Assembly (NCBI RefSeq): GCF_018343515.1
Contig: NZ_JAGYPD010000005.1
Span: forward strand, 266,918 to 330,917
DNA length: 64,000 bases
Reading direction: 5' to 3'
Source: Bacillus sp. FJAT-50079
GTDB lineage: Bacteria > Bacillota > Bacilli > Bacillales > Bacillaceae_C
Shown here: piece after piece, positions 8,737-15,916 of the stretch
Numbering within the stretch: the first letter of the stretch is position 1
Layout: each line of letters begins with the position of its first letter
Notes under the pieces: generated by a model
What the model was told of the DNA's origin: nothing
Database searches by the model: none
What the model saw: the letters and a program-made list of their open reading frames with translations, nothing else
Program-made: the position numbers and the translations under genes

Positions 8737-10248
8737 GTGAAAAACATAAAGAAGGTTCTTTCTGTTTTTGTGATCTTTTTGACTATTGGAATCTTGGCAG
8801 CTTGTAGTAGTAAAAGTTCTCCCGGAAATGAAAGCGCTTCAAAAGATGCGGACAAGCCCTTTAAAATTACCGCAATGGTAAAATTACATACCCAAGAAGC
8901 ACCAGATCAACGAGTATTAGACATCGTAGCTGAAAAAACAAATATGGAGTTAGACATTCAATTTGTGCCGTATACGCTTTATCCCGAAAAGGTAAATACC
9001 GTTTTTGCTACGGAGTCCTTCCCACATTCTGTCATTTTAGATTTAGATATGATTAATCAATATAAAGAAGCAATCCGTGATGGACAGTTTTGGGAAATCG
9101 GTCCTTACTTAGATGAATACGAACACTTAAGTAAAATGAACCCGGAAGTCTTAAAAAATACAATGATTGACGGGAAAATTTATATGATTTATCAAGGGAA
9201 ACCTTCGTCCCGCCAAGGTGTTATTTATCGAAAAGATTGGGCTGATAAGCTCGGAATCTCTACACCTACGAATGTAGATGAATTTTATGAAATGTTAAGA
9301 GCTTTTACAGAGGACGATCCTGATGGAAATGGTAAAAAAGACACGATCGGTTTAACAAACCGTGATGATTTAATATTCGGTGCTTTTAAAACGGTCGCCT
9401 CCTGGTTTCATACACCAACGAATTTCGGTTTGAAAGATGAAAAGATTTTACCGGAGTTCATGTTCCCTGAATATATGGAGACACTGGACTATTTCAGAAA
9501 AATGCACGAAGATGGCTATATTAATCAAGACTTCCCAGTTGCTAGTAAGGTTGATCAACAAGCAATGTTGAAAAATGGGACAGCTGGTGCGTATATTGGC
9601 TCGATGGGTGATGTCGAATCACTATACAATGGCTTAAAAGAGGTTGATCCGGAAGCGGAGCTAGATGTTTTCAATCAAGTAGCAGGCCCGGACGGAGAAT
9701 TCACTGTATGGTCTTTACCAGGATACGGTGATGGAATCGTGTTTCCGAAATCATCAATAAAAACAGAAGAAGAATTAAAAAGAATTCTATCATTCTATGA
9801 TTATCTTATGTCTCCAGAAGGAACTAATTTAACATTCTGGGGAATTGAAGGTGATCATTATCAAGTGACAGATGGAAAAGCGGAAGTAATTAATAAAGAA
9901 TTATTTGAGCGTGAAGTGTTCCCTCTTCAGTCGATGAGAATCGGTGATGAAGTAAGGGATGGTAAACTAAAAGGGCTATTCACATACGAACCAAAGGCAA
10001 AAGCAGAAGACTTATACATTGATAATGAAAATTATCTGATTCCTGATGCGACAATTGGATTAGATTCACCAACATTTTTACTTAAAGGTACAAGCTTACA
10101 ACAATTGATCGATGATGCAACAATAAAATATATTATTCGTGATATTGACAAAGATGGATTTGAAGCTGTCATTGAACAATGGAAAAACCAAGGTGGAAAT
10201 GAAATTATAGAGGAGTTTAGTGCTTCTTATAAAGAAATGAATAAGTAA
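8737..10248 (+). CDS. Extracellular solute-binding lipoprotein of a carbohydrate ABC transporter
   Basis: A 503-residue family-1 extracellular binding protein of the LipO/YtcQ kind. An N-terminal signal with lipobox ILAAC puts the lipid-anchored Cys at residue 23, so the protein sits on the outer face of the membrane. Such proteins hand oligosaccharides to CUT1-type ABC permeases. It starts with GTG at 8737, ten bases after GGAGG. No permease gene follows: the next gene encodes an acetamidase/formamidase. The permeases must be elsewhere or the protein works with another system. Promoter and operator are at 8650-8703; a hairpin at 10256-10280 follows the stop codon. Confidence 0.87.
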   Translation: MKNIKKVLSVFVIFLTIGILAACSSKSSPGNESASKDADKPFKITAMVKLHTQEAPDQRVLDIVAEKTNMELDIQFVPYTLYPEKVNTVFATESFPHSVILDLDMINQYKEAIRDGQFWEIGPYLDEYEHLSKMNPEVLKNTMIDGKIYMIYQGKPSSRQGVIYRKDWADKLGISTPTNVDEFYEMLRAFTEDDPDGNGKKDTIGLTNRDDLIFGAFKTVASWFHTPTNFGLKDEKILPEFMFPEYMETLDYFRKMHEDGYINQDFPVASKVDQQAMLKNGTAGAYIGSMGDVESLYNGLKEVDPEAELDVFNQVAGPDGEFTVWSLPGYGDGIVFPKSSIKTEEELKRILSFYDYLMSPEGTNLTFWGIEGDHYQVTDGKAEVINKELFEREVFPLQSMRIGDEVRDGKLKGLFTYEPKAKAEDLYIDNENYLIPDATIGLDSPTFLLKGTSLQQLIDDATIKYIIRDIDKDGFEAVIEQWKNQGGNEIIEEFSASYKEMNK

Positions 10249-10255
10249 ATGTTAG

Positions 10256-10280
10256 GGATGGTGCAATGACTGCACCATCC
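10256..10280 (+). other. Intercistronic hairpin
   Basis: GGATGGTGCA and TGCACCATCC form a perfect 10-bp stem around a 5-base loop between the binding-protein and acetamidase genes. There is no T tract, so it is more likely an mRNA-stabilising or partial attenuation structure. A sister hairpin with the same GGATGGTGC stem follows the next gene. Confidence 0.6.
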
Positions 10281-10306
10281 TATCCTTAAGTGGAGGTAGA
10301 TTTTAG

Positions 10307-11227
10307 ATGAGTATACATACATTTGAGCCAAGTCTTTATTATAATACGATGGGCTCACATGAACCCGTTTTGTATATTAAAGATGGCGATTCCGTAGTAA
10401 CATCAACAATTGATTCAAGAGGCAAGAATAAAAATTTACGTGTTATTGCCTCTCCCCCTAACCCTGTCACTGGCCCATTTTTTATTGAAGGAGCTGAGCC
10501 TGGTGACACACTAGCTGTCTGCTTTGATCATATGAAGCCAAACAGGAATAGTGGATGGACCGGTAATATCGTAGCGCCACACTTAGTGAACGCTGAAGAA
10601 GTAGTAAATTTACCTCAACGTGAGCTAATTGATTGGGATTTTGATCTAAAGAAGGATACTGCCCAACCTTCTAAGCCCATTTCGGGTCTATCTAATATTC
10701 AGTTAAAGATAGAACCATTTTTAGGATGTTTCGGAGTTGCTCCTGCTAGAGGAGAAATGATCTCAACTGCTAGCTCAGCTGAACATGGCGGAAACATGGA
10801 TTACCGCGGCTTCCAAGCTGGAGTAACTGCCTATTTTCCTGTTTTTGAACCTGGTGCATTATTCTACTTAGGTGACTCACATGCTAGACAGGGAGATGGC
10901 GAAATCATTGGAACTGGAATAGAAACGTCTTTTGAGGTGCAATTCACCGTACATCTGATCAAAGAAAAAAGAATCGGCTGGCCTCGTGGTGAAGACGAAA
11001 ACCATATTTTCACAATTGGAAATGCGAGACCATTGGAGTTAGCCCTCCAACATGCAACAACGGAAATGTTGCAATGGTTAAGAGAGGATTACGGTCTTGA
11101 TCATGTAGCAGCGAGTGTATTGCTAGGACATTGTGTCCAATACGACATAGGCAATGTGTATAATCCAGCATATACATTAGTATGTAAACTTCCTAAGGAT
11201 ATGTTAGGTAAGATAGAAACTAGCTAA
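10307..11227 (+). CDS. Acetamidase/formamidase family protein
   Basis: A 306-residue member of the FmdA/AmdA family of metal-dependent amidases, which hydrolyse short amides (formamide, acetamide) to ammonia and the acid. Family features are the beta-rich N-terminal half with GPFFIEGAEPGDTLAV and the central FLGCFGVAP...STASSAEHGGNMD and FYLGDSHARQGDGE blocks, the latter with likely metal-binding Asp and His. It is cytosolic (no signal). It is co-oriented with the binding-protein gene 58 bases upstream and probably under the same GntR-type control. Its role in a sugar-acid locus is not evident; the real substrate may be an amidated sugar-acid derivative, which is a guess. Confidence 0.85.
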   Translation: MSIHTFEPSLYYNTMGSHEPVLYIKDGDSVVTSTIDSRGKNKNLRVIASPPNPVTGPFFIEGAEPGDTLAVCFDHMKPNRNSGWTGNIVAPHLVNAEEVVNLPQRELIDWDFDLKKDTAQPSKPISGLSNIQLKIEPFLGCFGVAPARGEMISTASSAEHGGNMDYRGFQAGVTAYFPVFEPGALFYLGDSHARQGDGEIIGTGIETSFEVQFTVHLIKEKRIGWPRGEDENHIFTIGNARPLELALQHATTEMLQWLREDYGLDHVAASVLLGHCVQYDIGNVYNPAYTLVCKLPKDMLGKIETS

Positions 11228-11232
11228 CGAGT

Positions 11233-11261
11233 AGGGATGGTGCGATTGATGCATCATCCCT
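11233..11261 (+). terminator. Hairpin terminator after the acetamidase gene
   Basis: AGGGATGGTGC and GCATCATCCCT form an 11-bp stem with one G-T pair and a 7-base loop, followed by TATGTATTTG, a weak T tract. It is close in sequence to the hairpin at 10256-10280. Confidence 0.6.
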
Positions 11262-11303
11262 TATGTATTTGCCAAGCTTAATTGATGTGCTTGCGCCCCA
11301 TTT

Positions 11304-11471
11304 TCAATTTCCCTTTAACGCATTTTTAAACTCTTTCATACCGAAATATAGCATGACTAACCCAGCAGGAAGAAAGATCCAAATAAATATTATAGGAGTT
11401 ATCCAATCCATTCTTAATAAGAATAACGATAAAATGGCTATTAAGATCAATATATTTAATCGCTGTGACAT
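11304..11471 (-). CDS. Small two-helix membrane peptide, unknown function
   Basis: A 55-residue protein, MSQRLNILILIAILSLFLL..., with two hydrophobic helices (about 5-20 and 25-45) joined by RMDWITP and a basic tail ending KEFKNALKGN. The hydrophobic pattern, charge distribution and clean stop favour a real gene over the overlapping plus-strand frame. The ribosome site is weak (GGAAGGA about 12 bases upstream). It lies just downstream of the DnaA-like gene in the same direction. I do not recognise the family. Confidence 0.5.
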   Translation of the reverse strand: MSQRLNILILIAILSLFLLRMDWITPIIFIWIFLPAGLVMLYFGMKEFKNALKGN

Positions 11472-11513
11472 TTCTTAATCAAATCCTTCCTAGGAACTAC
11501 TTTATGCTAATAA

Positions 11514-12524
11514 TTACTTATCCTCCAGCAACTTTTCCACGATCGACAATAATTTTACTTCAAGCTGACTGTAACGCTCTTTCATAAGAGCTAGCTCGAT
11601 TTCTAAATTTTTTAGTCTTTCATCATTTTTCTTGTGTGCAATTTCTTTCTCTTTCTGCCTTTGGGGGGCAATCTCGATCACAGCTCCCCATTCCAAACGA
11701 GCAAGTAAACGTTCATTCATCGCCGACATTTCGCTTGGATGGCGGTCGCTTGTAAATACAATTTGCTTGGACTTCTCAAATAGGACATTAAATAAATGCA
11801 AAAGCTCTTCTTGCGTCTGTTCCCTTCCTAATAAGATTTCTATATCATCTAAAAGTAAAAGATCTGCTTGTGTATATTTCAATCTAAAATCATCCATTGT
11901 ATTATTTTTAATACTTTCAATGAATTCATGTATGTATTGCTCTGCATTTATTATGATCACTTTCAATGTTGGACTTTGTTCAAGAATAGAATTACCGATG
12001 GCATGTAGCAAATGGGTTTTACCTGAAGTTGTAGGTCCATAAATATACAAAGGATTATCAGCTTGTCCTTGGGCTTCGGAAATTGATTTAGCTGCAGTGT
12101 ATGCCAAGCGATTATCGTAATGAGAAATATAATTTGAAAAAGTATATTCTGGATTTAAATTATTCATTCGTGGGGAATAGGTTTTATTTAATAATGCAAG
12201 TAATTTTTCTCTCTCATTCACTGTTAATGACTCAATTAATTGCATAATATTTTTAACTTTATAACGGTGATCCTCTGCCTGTTTTTCTACAATAATTTTC
12301 ACATGAGGTGATTCACTAGTCACCTGATAGATGGCATTTTTTATTTCACTAAAGTAGCTTGATTCAATCCAATCCCTTGCAAATTCATTCGGAGCAATAA
12401 TCAACCATTCGTTTTCTTTCACCTTCAATTTCGTTTGTTTGAACCAAGTTTCAAAACTCGGTTTACTTATACGATTTTTTAAAAGATCCAATATAGTAGA
12501 CCATTGTTTATTCTCCTGTTCCAT
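11514..12524 (-). CDS. DnaA paralogue lacking the DNA-binding domain
   Basis: A 336-residue DnaA-related protein. Residues 1-80 match DnaA domain I (helicase/partner-binding, SKPSFETWFKQTKL, NEFARDWIESSY); a linker follows; residues about 128-285 are an AAA+ core with altered Walker A GPTTSGKT (163-170), Walker B LLLLDD, a sensor-1 region with TSDRHP and the arginine-finger block ERLLARLEWG (271-280). After that, where DnaA has its lid and the helix-turn-helix domain IV, there is only a charged coiled coil (about 290-336). Normal DnaA is about 450 residues. It cannot bind DnaA boxes by itself, so a role modulating DnaA or loading partners is inferred. The start is eight bases after AAAGGAG. 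Confidence 0.85.
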   Translation of the reverse strand: MEQENKQWSTILDLLKNRISKPSFETWFKQTKLKVKENEWLIIAPNEFARDWIESSYFSEIKNAIYQVTSESPHVKIIVEKQAEDHRYKVKNIMQLIESLTVNEREKLLALLNKTYSPRMNNLNPEYTFSNYISHYDNRLAYTAAKSISEAQGQADNPLYIYGPTTSGKTHLLHAIGNSILEQSPTLKVIIINAEQYIHEFIESIKNNTMDDFRLKYTQADLLLLDDIEILLGREQTQEELLHLFNVLFEKSKQIVFTSDRHPSEMSAMNERLLARLEWGAVIEIAPQRQKEKEIAHKKNDERLKNLEIELALMKERYSQLEVKLLSIVEKLLEDK

Positions 12525-12584
12525 TTCGAAGACTCCTTTCCGATAAATACCAATCCTACCTTAATCTCAATAATACGTCTTCCT

Positions 12585-12623
12585 GCAAAAAATTTAGCAA
12601 CTGAAACAGATTATTCAGTTGCT
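12585..12623 (-). terminator. Terminator after the ABM-domain gene
   Basis: AGCAACTGAA / TTCAGTTGCT forms a 10-bp perfect stem with an 8-base loop and, on the minus strand, an AAATTTTTT tail. It lies 46 bases after the stop codon of the leftward gene at 12670. Confidence 0.82.
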
Positions 12624-12669
12624 ATTTTGTCCATTCTGAAAACCCCGTATAAACAATTATTTAAAAAGG

Positions 12670-12957
12670 TTACTCTATTTCCCTATAAATGTTGATTTCC
12701 GTACTTTCTCGAAACTTTCGTAGTTCAGGTACAATGTTCAAAACATGCTCGGTTTTATTATGTTCATTTAAAGCCTCTTCACTCTCCCATTCCTCAAGCA
12801 TTGTTAGAGTAGACGGGTCATTAATATCTTGATGAAGGGCGTACATGATACATCCTTTTTCTTTTCTCGTTTCTGAAATAACTTCTCTAGCTAATGCTAA
12901 ATATTCTTCAATAGTTACATCCGGTTTTAGTTTCATTTTACATACAACTTTAATCAT
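12670..12957 (-). CDS. Antibiotic biosynthesis monooxygenase (ABM) domain protein
   Basis: A 95-residue ferredoxin-like alpha+beta barrel protein of the YgiN/ABM family. These small dimeric proteins act as cofactor-free monooxygenases on quinones or in oxidative-stress responses. Visible features are IKVVCKMKLKPD, the GCIMYALHQD strand and TLTMLEEWES, typical of the fold. The start at 12957 is eight bases after AAGGAG; an upstream in-frame ATG (12981) has no ribosome site. Monocistronic, with its own terminator. The substrate is unknown. Confidence 0.85.
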   Translation of the reverse strand: MIKVVCKMKLKPDVTIEEYLALAREVISETRKEKGCIMYALHQDINDPSTLTMLEEWESEEALNEHNKTEHVLNIVPELRKFRESTEINIYREIE

Positions 12958-13553
12958 TTTATTGGCTCCTTCTTTTTTCATTGAGCTGTGGCCCTATTCG
13001 GAAAATACTATTATTAAATTAATGACTAGCTCGTCAAATATAGATATTTTCCATAATTCTTTTTCCAAGTCTGTACGAGCAATTCTTAGTAAAACCACTT
13101 ACCATCTTGTCTTTTGGCTCTCTAGCAAATATTCTTTCACACCTGTATGTTCGAATTTGGTGAATTCTCCAACTCCATCCTTCGAAAGCATTCAATGAAC
13201 AATGTTAGGGCTTCCTTTACAACTGCGATCTTCTTGAATCGACCGCAGGCAATGGAAAAATTCGAATCAAATACATACCCCTTCAAAATAATTCATAATT
13301 CAGGAAAAACTTCCTACTGTTTTGCCTAAGGAGTGGCTTGCATGAAAAATACTCGCATATGTACAGATACGATCTATTTAGGAGCGACAACTCATTCACT
13401 CCAATTTCAAAAGATTCGCTTATCGGTATTATATCATTTTCTATCAATCCAACGTCCTTGTGGATAAATTTTCCACTAAAGTAAAAGAAGGATTATTCTT
13501 CTATTCACCTAAAAGGGCTGTTCGTAAACTAATTTTCGAACAGCCTCAACATA
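12958..13553. other. 596-bp gap without a recognisable gene; terminator of the ABC gene at its end
   Basis: No frame here has a ribosome binding site plus a protein I recognise. A plus-strand frame at 13147-13329 (MFEFGEFSNS...) lacks a start signal and family features. On both strands short open stretches break repeatedly, which would fit a decayed gene. At 13511-13545 the stem GGCTGTTCG / CGAACAGCC followed on the minus strand by CTTTT is a likely terminator for the ABC ATPase gene that stops at 13554. Confidence 0.5.
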
Positions 13554-14360
13554 TTAAGCCTCTTTTACAGCATTTTTTTGTATCGTAATCCAAGGGCGAT
13601 CTTCTTCCCACCGAACCTTGATCGGCATTTGAAATGCCTCTGTTAGTAGATTATCTGTTAATACTTCTCTTTTCGGTCCTTTGGCTACAATTTTTCCACC
13701 GTGTAAAAGAAGAACATGTGTGATCTCTTCGGTAATTTCTTCAATATGGTGCGTTACATAAAGGATATGGCAATTCGTTTGAGCGATTTCTTTCATTAAA
13801 TTTAATAATTCCTCACGCGAGAAAATATCTAAACCTGAACAAGGCTCGTCTAAAATAAGGATTTTAGGGTCACTCATTAACGCTCTCGCAATAAGCACTC
13901 TCCTTCTTTCCCCTTGTGACAACAAATTGTATGCCTTCCCTTGCAAATAATCCAAGCGTAACTTTTTAATGATCGTTTTCGCTTTCTCCCAATCAGCCTC
14001 TGACACTTGTTCATACAGACCAAAGCTTGCAAATTTTCCACTTACAACGATTTCCTCGATTGATTCATGCTCGAGTATGTGCGAAAAACGTTCTAAGGAA
14101 CTACTAACATAGCCGATTTCCTTACGTAATTCAGGCAAATTTGTTTTTCCGTATTCATTTCCCAACACAAAGACATCCCCTGTTGTTGAAAAATGATAAC
14201 CTGTAACAATATTTAATATCGATGTTTTACCAGAACCATTTAATCCAAGAATCGTCCAATGTTCATTTGGATTTATCTCCCAATTAATTCCACTTAAAAT
14301 TTCCCGGCCACTTCGTTTCCATGATACGTCTTTAAAAGATACAACCTTTTCCAACTTCAT
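13554..14360 (-). CDS. ABC transporter ATP-binding protein (YlmA-like)
   Basis: A 268-residue single ABC ATPase: Walker A GLNGSGKTS, Q-loop region, signature LSQGERRRVLIARAL, Walker B ILILDEP, D-loop SGLD and switch His in VTHH. Overall similarity is to YlmA/PhrA-type ATPases. No permease gene is adjacent, so whether it drives transport or a cytosolic process cannot be told. GGTGA lies directly before the ATG, a short spacing. It is the third gene of a probable operon with the acetyltransferase (14-base gap) and the 75-residue protein upstream. Confidence 0.85.
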   Translation of the reverse strand: MKLEKVVSFKDVSWKRSGREILSGINWEINPNEHWTILGLNGSGKTSILNIVTGYHFSTTGDVFVLGNEYGKTNLPELRKEIGYVSSSLERFSHILEHESIEEIVVSGKFASFGLYEQVSEADWEKAKTIIKKLRLDYLQGKAYNLLSQGERRRVLIARALMSDPKILILDEPCSGLDIFSREELLNLMKEIAQTNCHILYVTHHIEEITEEITHVLLLHGGKIVAKGPKREVLTDNLLTEAFQMPIKVRWEEDRPWITIQKNAVKEA

Positions 14361-14374
14361 TCACCTACTTCATC

Positions 14375-15259
14375 TTATGTATGGGATGTTAATGGAAATA
14401 ATACTTCATCATAAAAAGGATGCTTAGACCTGACAAATAAAGTATCGTCTTCCCAATTGGCAATCGATTTTTTTGCTGTATATTTTTTCAATTCAGGAAT
14501 AAAATGAAACTCTACTCTTCGATCTTGAGGAGAGAGCATTTTTTCAATTATATCATCTAAATGGATATCATTTTGGCTAATCACATCATAAATATCTAAT
14601 ATTCCATCGTTCCGATCAGCTAATACAATCATATCATCTTCCACAAGATAATAGCGGTCTAGAAAATCACAATATCGATCAAGCAGTGACACAGAAAGTG
14701 GCCATTGATCATTGACGATGCCTAATGTTTTCGATATCGGCTTACGATTTTCCATTAACCTTATCATGATTGTTTGATCTTGACGATCCTCGGGATCTAA
14801 CTTGCGAATCATCGCTTCTTGCCCGAAAATATGACTCGCATCCATTGTATAATGCTGTTCCAAAACCTTTTTAAATCCAAAGCGCGGATAAAAACTCAAC
14901 ACGGAATCGTTTGCAAATAAGTAGATAAAATCAACTTTCTCTTCGTATTCGTCAATAATTTGATTCATTAGGCGTTTCGCCAACCCTTGCTTTCGAAACT
15001 TTTTATCCGTCATAACCGTTCCAATCTGAATCGCTTTTTTCAGCTCATGATTGATGATGACGTCGATAAAGCTTATCGATGCATTTGCGATTATTTTTCC
15101 TTCATATAAATAAGAAAACGGAATATAGCGATTTTTGAAAAAACCAGCTTGATACCACGGCTCCATATTTAATTTAAATATATCCTGAGATAATTGGTTA
15201 AAGCTTTTTCGTAATTCTTCATTATGGAGATAATCGCTAATGATTTTTAAATTCCTCAT
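14375..15259 (-). CDS. GNAT-family N-acetyltransferase
   Basis: A 294-residue protein whose N-terminal half is a GNAT fold: the acetyl-CoA loop is in KFRKQGLAKRLMNQII, followed by a strand with IYLFANDSVLSFYPRFGF. The C-terminal half (about 150-294) is a second, less clear domain, as in Eis-like two-domain acetyltransferases. Acceptor unknown; aminoglycoside-like acceptors are possible but not indicated by context. The start follows GGTGA by four bases. It lies between the 75-residue protein gene and the ABC ATPase gene in one direction. Confidence 0.78.
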   Translation of the reverse strand: MRNLKIISDYLHNEELRKSFNQLSQDIFKLNMEPWYQAGFFKNRYIPFSYLYEGKIIANASISFIDVIINHELKKAIQIGTVMTDKKFRKQGLAKRLMNQIIDEYEEKVDFIYLFANDSVLSFYPRFGFKKVLEQHYTMDASHIFGQEAMIRKLDPEDRQDQTIMIRLMENRKPISKTLGIVNDQWPLSVSLLDRYCDFLDRYYLVEDDMIVLADRNDGILDIYDVISQNDIHLDDIIEKMLSPQDRRVEFHFIPELKKYTAKKSIANWEDDTLFVRSKHPFYDEVLFPLTSHT

Positions 15260-15286
15260 CTCTTCACCATAAATAACGCAGCAAAT

Positions 15287-15514
15287 TTATTGTACGATTT
15301 GCCTTAGCTTCTCGTTGCGTTCTTCCTTAATTGTATTAGTAGCCAAATCATATTTTTTCAGTAAATGAAAGATTTCGTTTAAAACGGCTTGGTTTACTTT
15401 AGCATCTAAATATTGGCTAATTGCCTCATACAGCCCAGTTGGTAGAAAGGCTCTTTGATCTTCCAACTTCTTCAAGACATCAGCTAATGAATGATCTAGT
15501 TTACACGAACTCAT
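15287..15514 (-). CDS. Small conserved hypothetical protein
   Basis: A 75-residue, mostly helical, charged cytosolic protein (MSSCKLDHSLADVLKKLEDQR..., HLLKKYDLA, basic C-terminus). It resembles short 'group-specific' proteins seen near similar genes in bacilli, none with a known role. The ATG is ten bases after GGAG. It is probably the first gene of the operon with the acetyltransferase and the ABC ATPase. Confidence 0.6.
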   Translation of the reverse strand: MSSCKLDHSLADVLKKLEDQRAFLPTGLYEAISQYLDAKVNQAVLNEIFHLLKKYDLATNTIKEERNEKLRQIVQ

Positions 15515-15552
15515 CGTATTTTTTCTCCTTTCCTACTCATTATATAAAATAC

Positions 15553-15600
15553 AAAGCATGCTTGAGAAAGTAAAGTGTCACTTATTTCTCGGCATGCTTT
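15553..15600. terminator. Bipartite hairpin between the CRISPR trailer end and the small-protein operon
   Basis: AAAGCATGC (15553-15561) pairs with GCATGCTTT (15592-15600), and inside it GAGAAA pairs with TTTCTC. On the minus strand the stem is followed by a T-rich stretch (TTTGTATTTTATAT). It could end the leftward CRISPR transcript. The rest of the gap up to 15849 is AT-rich, with a 10-bp inverted repeat ATGGATGTAA (15616-15625 and 15670-15679) and no gene. Confidence 0.55.
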
Positions 15601-15861
15601 TCACTATTGTTAGAAATGGATGTAACCATGCTCATCCTCTTAATCATTTGCTATGTTCTAGATTTGCATTTACATCCATATTTATCGATTATGGATCTTC
15701 CGATGAAAGAGTGTGAACTTTCCTTCCACAGCCACAATCACTACTATTATTAAATCATATATTTGCATTGTATCATAATAGTTTATTTTTCCCATACGAA
15801 AATTGAAAGAGTGACGTAACCTATTTTCAACTGTTGCTTTGTAACACAAAAAATATTAGTC

Positions 15862-15881
15862 TTGCTCATGAGGAGTGCGAC
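15862..15881 (-). repeat. Degenerate terminal CRISPR repeat (trailer end)
   Basis: The 3' half of a repeat with changes (TTGCTCATGAGGAGTGCGAC in plus-strand reading against CACTCATGTAGAGTGCGAC) is preceded by unrelated bases. It is followed by a 35-base spacer (15882-15916) before the first intact repeat. This is the oldest, leader-distal end of the array. Confidence 0.8.
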
Positions 15882-15916
15882 ATGCAACCACACAAAGGGA
15901 TGCAACCCCAAAAACT

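Noticed and set aside
11263-11478. 71-residue plus-strand frame
   Set aside because: No ribosome site; it is antisense to the better two-helix membrane peptide at 11304-11471.
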